64,000 nucleotides of DNA from GCA-002733465 sp039969155 (GTDB lineage Bacteria > Pseudomonadota > Gammaproteobacteria > Enterobacterales > Kangiellaceae). The position numbers were made by a program, and so were the translations under genes. Where the stretch lies: the NCBI GenBank assembly GCA_039969155.1, contig JBDVOJ010000113.1, forward strand, positions 1 through 64,000, read 5' to 3'. The stretch's first letter is position 1, and each line of letters starts with the position of its first letter. Below the pieces are notes generated by a model. It searched no databases, was not told the origin of the DNA, and was given only the letters and a program-made list of their open reading frames with translations. This document shows, piece after piece, positions 8,946 to 17,054 of this stretch.

Positions 8946-9212
8946 ATGGACCCGCAAGATTTTACTCGCTCGATTCTGGATAAAATTAACGATAGTTTAT
9001 TAGATGAGATTGGTCCTGTTGCCTTAGTTCTTTGTGAAGAAGCTGAGCGAGAGTGGAATGATGAATTGGAGAAAAAGAAAATAAGAAAGAACTTACGTTC
9101 GATCCTTTTGTATATCGATAGGATCGCGTTGTATATCGATAATCCAGATAGAAGAGAAAATTTTACCAATGCAGTTTACGAAATTAATGGCTTAAAAGGT
9201 TATAAAGCATAA
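8946..9212 (+). CDS. Small helical protein of unknown function (88 aa)
   Basis: 88 aa, charged and almost wholly helical, with no signal peptide or membrane span. The middle part (about residues 14-40, including 'LLDEIGPVALVL') resembles short helical modules seen at the ends of some bacterial signalling proteins, but I cannot name a family with confidence. A possible Tyr/Asp-rich helix pair follows ('YIDRIALYIDNPD'). It lies 76 bp upstream of the two-Cache sensor in the same direction and may be its cytoplasmic partner. That link rests only on position. Confidence 0.6.
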   Translation: MDPQDFTRSILDKINDSLLDEIGPVALVLCEEAEREWNDELEKKKIRKNLRSILLYIDRIALYIDNPDRRENFTNAVYEINGLKGYKA

Positions 9213-9288
9213 AAAGATCTCCAATCAATATCTATCTCAGTAATAGCATTTTGAGCCTATCAGTCCAGAACGATCAACGAGGAACACA

Positions 9289-10656
9289 ATGAAAATCAGA
9301 GCAAAAATCACACTATTTACCTCATTGTTTTTAGTTTTAATGGTAATAGTCATTACATACTTCAGTGTTCTAAATGTTGAGAAACAAGGTGAAGAGCGAT
9401 TGCAGACTTACAAGAACGAAGCAATCGATGATATCCGCGAACACTTGAAAGATTTGGTCGATGTTGCGTACGAAACCATTGATAAAAACTACAGTAACTT
9501 ATCAGACCTTGACTATCTAAGTAAATTTTATGAAAGACGACTCCACAATATCATTGATACGGGCGAGACTATCATCAAACGTTATCAGAGGATGGTTAAG
9601 CGGGGTGAATTGTCTGAAAAACAAGCCAAGGCAAGAGCCATGTCTGAAATCAAGGAACTAAGATTTGATGGCGGAACTGGCTACATTTGGATCAACGACA
9701 CTACCGCTCCTTTTCCCACCATGATTATGCATCCTACGGTTCCAAATCTTGATGGCAAAGTGCTCAGCTCTCGAAAATATAATAATGCAATGGGGATAAG
9801 AAAAAATCTATTCAGTGCTTTTGTAGAAGTCACTCGAAACAATAAAGACGGCTATGTTGATTATATGTGGCCTAAACCAACTCCAACTGGATTAACCAAA
9901 GAAGAGCCCAAGCTTTCATACGTAAGACGCTATAGCGATTGGAATTGGATTTTAGGTACCGGTATTTACATCGACGATGCGAGGGTAGAGATAGAAAATC
10001 GAATTAAGGAGAGTGTTAAATCAATGCGTTATGCAGATGGAACAGGCTACTTTTGGATTAACGATAATACCTTACCTTATCCAACTATGGTGATGCATCC
10101 GACGGTGCCTGATTTGGATGGAAAAGTTCTTGATGATCCTAAATACAACAATGCTTTGGGCAAAGATCAAAACTTGTTTCAAGCGTTCGCGGAAATTACC
10201 AAGAGAGAGCCAGGAGAAGGATTTGTTGACTATCTCTGGCCAAAGCCCGTCAAGGATGGCTTGACAGAAAGAACCGCCAAGATTTCCTATGTCAGGTTAC
10301 ATAAGCCAACAGGTTGGATTATTGGCTCAGGTGCTTATGTCGATAATATCGACCAAGTCGTTGCCGACAAAAAAACAGAAATAGAAAGTCAGATAGTGAG
10401 TCTAATAGAGAGTAATATATTGGTTTCTCTTCTATTTATAGCGCTTGCCGTTGGTGTCTCTTATGTTTTTTCTAATACTCTTGCAAAGCCAATTCAAAAT
10501 TTGACCTTAGTTGCCGAGCATATTAGTAAAGGAAGACAACTTAACGATCCTATTGAAGAAACAAAACGAGAAGATGAAATTGGTGAGTTAGCTCAGTCCA
10601 TCGATAGACTAAAAATCAGCGTTAGAATTATGATAGAACGGATGAGTAGAAAATAA
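9289..10656 (+). CDS. Two-Cache, HAMP-containing membrane sensor lacking an output domain
   Basis: 455 aa. Membrane span about 7-27, then two homologous periplasmic Cache modules (about 125-230 and 248-350). Each carries the signature 'GY.WIND...P.PTM.MHPT.P.LDGK' and ends in 'GTGIYIDD' or 'GSGAYVDN'. A second membrane span (about 377-395) leads into a HAMP domain (about 396-450), and the protein then stops. Cache domains of this type bind small ligands such as carboxylates. With no kinase, GGDEF or methyl-accepting part, the signal must pass to a separate protein, perhaps the 88-aa neighbour. A good AGGA site precedes the ATG. Confidence 0.88.
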   Translation: MKIRAKITLFTSLFLVLMVIVITYFSVLNVEKQGEERLQTYKNEAIDDIREHLKDLVDVAYETIDKNYSNLSDLDYLSKFYERRLHNIIDTGETIIKRYQRMVKRGELSEKQAKARAMSEIKELRFDGGTGYIWINDTTAPFPTMIMHPTVPNLDGKVLSSRKYNNAMGIRKNLFSAFVEVTRNNKDGYVDYMWPKPTPTGLTKEEPKLSYVRRYSDWNWILGTGIYIDDARVEIENRIKESVKSMRYADGTGYFWINDNTLPYPTMVMHPTVPDLDGKVLDDPKYNNALGKDQNLFQAFAEITKREPGEGFVDYLWPKPVKDGLTERTAKISYVRLHKPTGWIIGSGAYVDNIDQVVADKKTEIESQIVSLIESNILVSLLFIALAVGVSYVFSNTLAKPIQNLTLVAEHISKGRQLNDPIEETKREDEIGELAQSIDRLKISVRIMIERMSRK

Positions 10657-10762
10657 CTGAATTATTGTTCTTATCGCTAGATTCTATCGTTCAGACATTT
10701 TGACAGTGACCGCATCATTGTAGTATTAGTTGTGGTTATCACTATGTCTAGACTCCTGAAAT

Positions 10763-11929
10763 ATGATTAATACAATATCAATCAGCAACTACCGCTCTCT
10801 ATTGAATCTAGTGATTCCTCTTGGTCAGCTAAATTTAGTGACCGGAGCTAATGCCAGTGGAAAATCGAATCTCTATAAATCCCTTAGGCTCCTCGCTGAA
10901 ACAGCTCAAGGTGGAGTGGTTAATGCTCTAGCCAAAGAAGGTGGGTTGGACTCCACGTTTTGGGCTGGTCCAGAGACTCTCTCCAAGAGAATGAAAAGCG
11001 GAGAAGTTCCGGTTCAAGGTGGGCCGAAACAAAAGTTAACACGTTTGCGTTTAGGATTTTCTGGCGACGATTTTGGCTACTCAATTTCGCTGGGGTTACC
11101 AATACCTTCAAACTCTGCGTTTTCTCTCGACCCAGAAATAAAAAAGGAAACAATCTGGAATGGCAGCACTTATCGACCAGCAAGTTCTTTGGTAGATAGG
11201 GAAGGCGGGGTGATTAAAGTCCGCTCTGGCAGAAACTGGGAAGTGATTAGCCAACATACCAATACGTTTGATAGTTTGTTTAGTCAAATTGCTGATCCAA
11301 TGAGAGCACCAGAAGTTCTAACGCTAAGAGAAAGAATCAGAAATTGGCGGTTCTATGATCACTTTAGAACGGATGCAGATGCTCCGGCTCGACTACCTCA
11401 ATTGGGAACCCGAACACCGGTTTTGCATAACGATGGTCATAACCTCGCAGCGGCCTTGCAAACAATCAAAGAAATTGGCGATGCTAACGCATTGGACGAC
11501 GCAATAAGTGATGCTTTTCCTGGTGCGAAATTAGGAATTAAAATTGAACCAGACGGCAGGTTTTCTATCGAATTTAGCCAATATGGTTTACTTCGACCGC
11601 TGTCAGGTTTAGAGCTGTCTGATGGAACTCTGCGGTATTTACTTTGGGTTGCTGTTTTACTAACACCTCGACCACCATCATTAATGGTATTGAATGAGCC
11701 GGAAACCAGTTTGCATCCTGATTTATTACCTGCTTTGGCAAAGCTAATTATTAAGGCCTCTGATACCACTCAGGTTTGGGTTGTATCTCATGCAACACGA
11801 CTAATCGCTGCCATCGAACAATCACCGGAGTGTAACTCGATTCAACTCCAGAAAGAGTTAGGAGAAACTCAAGTTGTTGGCCAAGGGCTGCTTGATCAAC
11901 CAATGTGGACTTGGCCAGATAATGGATAA
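10763..11929 (+). CDS. AAA-family ATPase (RecF/SMC-like, AAA_21 type)
   Basis: 388 aa. Walker A 'GANASGKSN' at residues 28-36 follows an opening 'ISNYRSL', typical of RecF/OLD-like ATPases. An ABC-like 'LSDGTLRYL' precedes Walker B 'LMVLNEPETSLHPDLL', and the switch 'WVVSHATRL' follows. The TOPRIM nuclease domain of OLD proteins is absent and no toxin or nuclease gene is adjacent. Proteins of this build are common as solitary genes; the biological role is not known. Monocistronic as far as can be seen. Confidence 0.87.
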   Translation: MINTISISNYRSLLNLVIPLGQLNLVTGANASGKSNLYKSLRLLAETAQGGVVNALAKEGGLDSTFWAGPETLSKRMKSGEVPVQGGPKQKLTRLRLGFSGDDFGYSISLGLPIPSNSAFSLDPEIKKETIWNGSTYRPASSLVDREGGVIKVRSGRNWEVISQHTNTFDSLFSQIADPMRAPEVLTLRERIRNWRFYDHFRTDADAPARLPQLGTRTPVLHNDGHNLAAALQTIKEIGDANALDDAISDAFPGAKLGIKIEPDGRFSIEFSQYGLLRPLSGLELSDGTLRYLLWVAVLLTPRPPSLMVLNEPETSLHPDLLPALAKLIIKASDTTQVWVVSHATRLIAAIEQSPECNSIQLQKELGETQVVGQGLLDQPMWTWPDNG

Positions 11930-12234
11930 CCCCGGTCACATTTTGGTGTGACATTAGGGCTTGAACACTTGCCTCCGAATAAACAGTACCTTCTTATTGA
12001 TACAAAACGTTTGCTTCTATTGTTCTCACCACTTCCTCCTTTCTCATCGCGAGTGTGCAGCTATTCTTAGTCTACCTGCAGTTTTTTCTAGTTTTAGTAC
12101 GGTTGCCTTAGTATTTTTCTCTTGGTTTATCTAATCAATACAAAATCAATACATAATCTGTATGTTTTAGATCGTTTCCTTCAGTAGTATTTGTTCACCA
12201 ATACCAATTATTAGAAAACTAAAATAGGTTCGAT
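11930..12234. other. Intergenic region before the lipoprotein/repeat-protein pair
   Basis: About 305 bp. Just after the ATPase stop, GTCACA (11935-11940) and TGTGAC (11947-11952) can form a short hairpin, too weak to call a terminator. The rest is AT-rich and probably carries the promoter for the 12,235 gene. No gene was seen. Confidence 0.4.
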
Positions 12235-12396
12235 ATGAATACAAGACAATCGATTAAATGCATTTCGCTTTTAGGTCTACTAATTTGCTTGAGTGGATGT
12301 GGTGGTGGTAGCAGTGAAAGCGCTGACCCTGTGCCAACTGCAATCCAATCAAGTGATTGGGATCGACTAAATTGGGATAACGACAATTGGGGTTGA
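12235..12396 (+). CDS. Very small predicted lipoprotein (53 aa)
   Basis: The frame begins ATG at 12235 and ends TGA at 12394-12396. It encodes a basic N terminus, a hydrophobic core and a lipobox LSGC with Cys22, followed by a Gly/Ser linker. The short acidic tail contains repeated Trp-Asp units ('DWDRLNWDNDNWG'). Mature protein would be only about 32 residues, lipid-anchored. It lies 32 bp upstream of the repeat-protein start in the same direction, so the two probably form an operon. The shape is typical of small membrane-tethered lipoproteins but no family is recognised. Codon content and lipobox make it credible despite its size. Confidence 0.65.
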   Translation: MNTRQSIKCISLLGLLICLSGCGGGSSESADPVPTAIQSSDWDRLNWDNDNWG

Positions 12397-12428
12397 GAAT
12401 TAGCCTCTATATAGGAAGGAGAGAAATC

Positions 12429-13568
12429 ATGCTTTTTAGAACCACCGCATCGGGGCTAATAGTAAGTCTTTTGATATCTAATTTTTTTACATACGCAAAT
12501 GCCAGTGAAGTGGTAATACCTAATCAGTTTAATAGTGGAACTCGAGCCATTGCAGCAGAAGTCAATGCCAATTTTGATGCGGCTGCGATCTCAATTAATG
12601 ATAATGATCAAAGAATATCAACGATTGTTGTGCAGCTTGCTGAGTTAGCAGCAACGGTAGAAACTCTCTCAACAGCTTTAACGGCTAGTGATGCTACGGT
12701 TGCTAGTTTATCTGAGTCAGTACTCGCTTTACAAAATGAAAATGTTAGTTTGCAAAATACAATTGACGCGCTAGAAAGCAAAGATGGAGAGCTTACCGAG
12801 CTTATTACATCGCTAGAATCCGAAGTTGTAAGCGGACTCGCGGATGTATTGGAAATTAGTGTTGACTCTCAGGGAAATACAGCAGCAATTTTCAGTGGTG
12901 TCAATCTTCATGTTAATAATGGATTAGAACAAACTGACTCACTTAATGGTTTAGGTAACTTGGTAGTCGGTTATGATGAAAACACAACATTGACCACTGA
13001 AATGTGTTCGATGGGGCAATTTACCAATCAAGTTGACTGTGAATCGAATAATGAATTATGGAGTAATATACATAAAGGGGGCTCGCACAATTTAATTCTG
13101 GGTACTTCACAGAACTACAGTCGTTTCGGTGGGTTAGTGGCTGGTAGGGAGAATAACATTCTGGCAGATTATTCGACCGTTTTTGGTGGAAATAAGAATA
13201 CCGCAAGTGGACTAGAAAGCTCGGTTAGCGGTGGAACGCTCAATCTGGCTAGTGAACTTTATAGTAGTGTTAGCGGAGGTAGAGAAAACACTGCATCTGG
13301 TATTCATAGTAGCGTGCAAGGAGGATTTTCAAATTTAGCAAGTGGAACTGGCAGTAGTATTAGTGGCGGTGCACATAACATTGCTAGCAGTTTTAATACA
13401 ACTGTTACTGGTGGAAGTGGCAACACTGCAAGTTCGGTTAATAGTAGCGTAAGTAGTGGTGTAGGGAATATAGCAAGTGGGGTGGCAAGTAGCGTGAGTG
13501 GAGGACTTCGTCGAGAAGCCGTGGGCATTAATGACTGGGTCGCTGGATCGTTATTTGAATCATTCTAG
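12429..13568 (+). CDS. Exported coiled-coil protein with seven exact 15-residue YadA-head-like repeats
   Basis: 379 aa from the ATG at 12429, preceded by GGAAGGAGAG; an upstream in-frame start would overlap the lipoprotein. A signal peptide ends near residue 25. Residues about 55-135 form a coiled coil. Residues 251-355 hold seven consecutive 15-residue units of the form V-S-G-G-x-x-N-x-A-S-G-x-x-S-S, which resemble the beta-roll head of trimeric adhesins such as YadA. There is no C-terminal YadA membrane anchor, so it is probably released, or held by a partner such as the small lipoprotein upstream. A Cys pair (193, 204) lies before the repeats. Adhesive or surface role is inferred. Confidence 0.75.
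   Translation: MLFRTTASGLIVSLLISNFFTYANASEVVIPNQFNSGTRAIAAEVNANFDAAAISINDNDQRISTIVVQLAELAATVETLSTALTASDATVASLSESVLALQNENVSLQNTIDALESKDGELTELITSLESEVVSGLADVLEISVDSQGNTAAIFSGVNLHVNNGLEQTDSLNGLGNLVVGYDENTTLTTEMCSMGQFTNQVDCESNNELWSNIHKGGSHNLILGTSQNYSRFGGLVAGRENNILADYSTVFGGNKNTASGLESSVSGGTLNLASELYSSVSGGRENTASGIHSSVQGGFSNLASGTGSSISGGAHNIASSFNTTVTGGSGNTASSVNSSVSSGVGNIASGVASSVSGGLRREAVGINDWVAGSLFESF
13179..13493 (+). repeat. Seven in-frame 45-bp tandem units coding the 15-residue repeats
   Basis: The DNA under residues 251-355 has an exact 45-bp period for seven units. The protein pattern is conserved far better than the DNA, so the units are old and under protein-level selection rather than recently expanded. 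Confidence 0.7.
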
Positions 13569-13736
13569 GATTAAGATACTCCGAACTTAATTAACTAATT
13601 CCACTTAATTACTTCATAAGAAGGATTAGAATCACTTTGTCAGTTTTAAAGGCATAGTATCAATATCCAATCAATAATTAGGGGTGGAATTGTCTTGCCT
13701 CCCCCAATTTATTTGCAAGTGTTAAGTGATAAAGCG

Positions 13737-15416
13737 CTACTGCATGTTATCGCCCTTTAACTCCTGACCAGCTTGAAAAAGCGTTAACGAAATCGCTTTA
13801 CCGGACTTATCCAATTCGAAAACAATTCTTGCTTGTACCTGACCGTTAAAGAACTCGGATCTTGATTTAGTTTCAAAAGGAATTTTAGGCTGACCAGTTG
13901 CTTGAATCACTAATTGCCCATCTTGATGCGAAGTAGTGATTATAAAATTCGGCATGATTTCAAATTGTCCCACTAGATTATCTAGCTGCTCATTGGTTAA
14001 TTCGACTCTTTTCATTTTAGCTGCAGCGTCCTTTTCAGAGAGCCTCTTAGCTTTGGTCTCTGCTCCTCCTTGGAACAGAGTAAGCGATACCGATTCGCCT
14101 TTTTCGTTCAATTCAAACTTAACTTTTGCTTCAACTACGCGATAGACAAATTCTAAGTCTGATTTTGCGTAAACAGGATAATTCGCTTGGCCGGTCAGTT
14201 GAATAAATAACTGCTGTCTTTTTTGAGTCACCGTCATGATCATTCCTGGGGCTAGTTCATAGTGACCGACAAACTTACTGAGTTGATTTTCATCGAGCGA
14301 ATGTACTTCTAAAATATCACTCTTAAGTTTAGCCAGATTGCCGGTTAAAATTGCGTTACCGATGTTATCCATTCCATTGGCTGAATTTTCAAGAATAATG
14401 ATTCCTCTTTGGTTTTCTTGATCGAATCCCATAAACGATCGGAATCCACCGGTACCACCGTTATGCCATAAATAGGAACCGTTTTTGTGTTCAGCAATAA
14501 ACCAACCTAAGCCAACGCTAGCACCGTGCTTTTTAGCATCAATGGTTTTTTGATGAGATAAGCTAATTGCTTCGATCAAAGAAGTTTGACGTAAAGCTTT
14601 GCTTGGATTCAAGTTGGCACCTAAATACAGCGCCATATCTTTCGCGTTAGAGTTAAGAGCGCCAGCACCAGCAAGTGCGGGTAGTTTCCAGTGCTTAGTT
14701 TTATTTAGACTCGCGTCATGTCCATCACTTTGCTGACTGGCATGGGATGCTGGAACATCAACAAAAGTGTTGCTCATTGATAGCGGTATTAACACCCGAT
14801 CGGTAATCATTTGCTGGTAGCTCTTGCCATCGATTAATGAGAGTGCGTGCCCTAACAGCCCGACTGCAAGATTTGAGTATTCTAACTTTTCGCCAATATC
14901 GCGCGTCAGTTGATAATTATTGAGAAACTCATACATTAATTCGATGGTATAATCTGCGTAGGGATCGAGCGGGTCGTTATATGGCATATTAGATGGAAGA
15001 CGTGGCAAAGCAGAAGTATGGTTGGCGAGGCTTTCTAGCGTGATCACTTTGCCATTTCTTGTGGGTATTTTTACCTTACTGGGTAAATACTTTTGAACCG
15101 GATCATTGAGCTTAACCTTTCCTTCTTTAACCATGCTGGCAAGCGCAATTGACGTGAAAGTCTTAGATATAGAACCGATTTCAAACAGTGCCGAAGACGT
15201 TGTAGCGGTGTTGTCTTGTTGATTGGTTAGTCCAAAATTTAAGTATTCTGTTTTACCGTGCTCGATTAGCACAACCGTTGCGCCAACCGCTTGTTGCTCT
15301 TTCTCGATTTTATGGTTGATCAGTGCTTTGATGGTTTCGATGTTTGCAGAAGCCGTAGCCGCATTGCCATGATTGACAAAAATTAAGCCACCAATAATAA
15401 GTAATAATCTAAACAT
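13737..15416 (-). CDS. Exported serine hydrolase of the class C beta-lactamase fold with two C-terminal repeats
   Basis: 559 aa with a signal peptide ending near residue 19. The catalytic set is SISK (Ser82, Lys85), 'YSN' about 100 residues later and 'HNGGTGG' for the third motif. This is the PBP4*/esterase branch (PF00144), not necessarily a true beta-lactamase. Two tandem C-terminal modules, each opening 'LD/N.L..LVGQFE/YEL' and closing 'VSLTLFQGG', match the DUF3471-type lipocalin-like domain. It lies 51 bp downstream of the membrane-protein gene and is probably the last gene of the sigma-factor operon. Substrate (peptide, ester or peptidoglycan fragment) unknown. Confidence 0.88.
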   Translation of the reverse strand: MFRLLLIIGGLIFVNHGNAATASANIETIKALINHKIEKEQQAVGATVVLIEHGKTEYLNFGLTNQQDNTATTSSALFEIGSISKTFTSIALASMVKEGKVKLNDPVQKYLPSKVKIPTRNGKVITLESLANHTSALPRLPSNMPYNDPLDPYADYTIELMYEFLNNYQLTRDIGEKLEYSNLAVGLLGHALSLIDGKSYQQMITDRVLIPLSMSNTFVDVPASHASQQSDGHDASLNKTKHWKLPALAGAGALNSNAKDMALYLGANLNPSKALRQTSLIEAISLSHQKTIDAKKHGASVGLGWFIAEHKNGSYLWHNGGTGGFRSFMGFDQENQRGIIILENSANGMDNIGNAILTGNLAKLKSDILEVHSLDENQLSKFVGHYELAPGMIMTVTQKRQQLFIQLTGQANYPVYAKSDLEFVYRVVEAKVKFELNEKGESVSLTLFQGGAETKAKRLSEKDAAAKMKRVELTNEQLDNLVGQFEIMPNFIITTSHQDGQLVIQATGQPKIPFETKSRSEFFNGQVQARIVFELDKSGKAISLTLFQAGQELKGDNMQ

Positions 15417-15467
15417 AATTCTCTTCTTAACCTCGTATTTTTAATCGTTTGCTCGCCAAATCTTTTG

Positions 15468-16079
15468 TTAAACGTTATTAAGCGACTTTAATTCCTGGAT
15501 TTGTTGGTTAACTCTATCTAATAGTGGAGCAAACTTTTTCTTAGCGGCACGTTTATTAAGAAAGTAAACTCCAACGTAAAGTACTCCGCAGAATAAATAG
15601 TAAACCATTAATTGCTCTGATATTTGTGGGACGCCGGCATCATCGACTTTACTTCCAGCAGTAATTAAAACGATCGCTACCATTAATGGTGATAGATACC
15701 AAATAGCAATGGTTTCCAAAAGTTCTTTTTGTTTTTCGAGCTTACTTTTCTCTACCGATAAAAATGCCAGTAAACTATCATCTTTGGCGCTTTCGACCTG
15801 TCTTGCTTTTAGTAGTTTGTAAGGGATATAAATGCAGGCTACTATGGCAATCCATAATCCGATGGTTTGCAGTAAACTGGCGGAATAAAATAATTTCCAT
15901 GCCCAAACGGGGATCAGCAAAAGCGCAATGGATATTTCCATAATGTCTCTTCGTTTAATCGATTTATCCAATTTTTTCGTTTCCTTTTCTAGTGATTCAA
16001 CTAGGCGAGTAAGATCTTGTTGTTTACCCGTTTTCTCAACTTCGGTTTTCCAACCTGTTTTCAAATCATCGAACTTCAT
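15468..16079 (-). CDS. Membrane protein cotranscribed with an ECF sigma factor
   Basis: 203 aa. A charged cytoplasmic N terminus of about 45 residues ('DDLKTGWKTEVEKTGK') precedes two membrane spans (about 48-85). A charged loop and two further spans (about 120-175) lead to a basic C-terminal tail. The start overlaps the sigma factor stop in an ATGA (16076-16079). Position and topology suggest it may sequester or regulate the sigma factor, but it has no recognisable zinc-binding anti-sigma domain, so this is inference. Confidence 0.7.
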   Translation of the reverse strand: MKFDDLKTGWKTEVEKTGKQQDLTRLVESLEKETKKLDKSIKRRDIMEISIALLLIPVWAWKLFYSASLLQTIGLWIAIVACIYIPYKLLKARQVESAKDDSLLAFLSVEKSKLEKQKELLETIAIWYLSPLMVAIVLITAGSKVDDAGVPQISEQLMVYYLFCGVLYVGVYFLNKRAAKKKFAPLLDRVNQQIQELKSLNNV

Positions 16080-16558
16080 GATTCTTCACCTATATATTGG
16101 TCTTCAAATGTTGATTTAATTCGCTTGATTCTTACTCTGACCGCATTAGCAGTGATACCGACAACTTCAGCGATGTTTTCAGATGTTAGCCCGTCTAAAT
16201 ACATCATTAGAATACTTGCTTCGATGTCTGATAAAGTATTCATAAAAGCATTTAAAATGTCCGCTTGGCAGTTCTCTTGGCCTATTTGTCCTTCTGGTGC
16301 GGCGACTTTTGCTAAAGCTTGGCGTAGTTCTCTGCGCTTAATGGTTTTACCGACAAAGGTTGTAGCAGTGTTTAAGGCGACTTTGTAAAGCCACGTTTCT
16401 CTAGATGAATTTCCTTTGAAACTGGCAAAACTGCGCCATAACTGCATCAATATTTCCTGATACATATCTTCAAAATCATTATGCTGGCAATAACGAGAGG
16501 CGATATAGCGTATTCGCCCCTGATTATCAGCTATTACCTGCTCAAACTCTTTCTGCAT
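16076..16558 (-). CDS. RNA polymerase sigma factor, ECF (sigma-70 region 2/4) family
   Basis: 160 aa. Region 2 (about residues 8-75) has the core-binding/-10 signature 'DFEDMYQEILMQLWRSFASF' and 'TWLYKVALNTA'. Region 4 (about 103-155) has 'LSDIEASILMMYLDGLTSENIAEVVGITANAVRVRIKR', split here only as motif landmarks. It overlaps the next gene by 4 nt and leads the sigma/membrane/serine-hydrolase operon. Envelope signalling is the likely theme. Its target promoters cannot be read from this window. Confidence 0.92.
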   Translation of the reverse strand: MQKEFEQVIADNQGRIRYIASRYCQHNDFEDMYQEILMQLWRSFASFKGNSSRETWLYKVALNTATTFVGKTIKRRELRQALAKVAAPEGQIGQENCQADILNAFMNTLSDIEASILMMYLDGLTSENIAEVVGITANAVRVRIKRIKSTFEDQYIGEES

Positions 16559-17054
16559 GTATCACCTTAGTTACATCAATTAAGCTACTGTTTTAAAGCG
16601 CTACGACCTAAGCTATTGGTCGATTATCTACTCAAGTTATACAGTTAGTCTCTAATAATCAGCGTTTATGTCAAAAGAAGACAAATTTTTATAGAGCGCT
16701 AAGCCGATTCATTAACTAGCTTGATTAAATTAGCTTTGGTTATCGCCTAGTTTATAACGATTAGCTGCACAGCTCTGTGAACTACACTCACTTGGTGTCG
16801 CTTGGTCATATGGCTGCAAAGACATCACTTTAACGATGGTGTCTGACATCTTTTGGCGCCGGCCACGAAACGCATGACAAAATTTGGTTTCTGTGACAAC
16901 ATCGTTAACTTAGTCCTTAGTAATAGAATAAATTGATGTTGTTACGCTGACTTAGTCGAATTTCAAACTGATCGATACTAGATTGTACAATCAAGGAGAA
17001 ATACCAGCTCAAGATATCTCAATTAATCCATGTCTTTCAGCCGGTAATAACAAC
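16559..17054. other. Divergent promoter region between the sigma factor and CadC-like genes
   Basis: About 495 bp with no supported gene. A GTG/ATG-less leader frame from 16983 runs in phase into the regulator gene, but the ATG at 17055 starts exactly at the winged-helix domain, so the upstream part is treated as untranslated. Nothing else was recognised. Confidence 0.4.

Noticed and set aside
10763..11929. AAA ATPase as part of an anti-phage defence system
   Set aside because: No TOPRIM, nuclease, toxin or reverse transcriptase is fused or adjacent.
13179..13493. Regular 45-bp repeats that could be mistaken for a CRISPR or minisatellite
   Set aside because: They are in frame, conserved at protein level, and have no constant repeat with variable spacers.
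13681..13705. GGGGTGG/CCTCCCC as a terminator between convergent genes
   Set aside because: The stem has a central mismatch and no U-tract.
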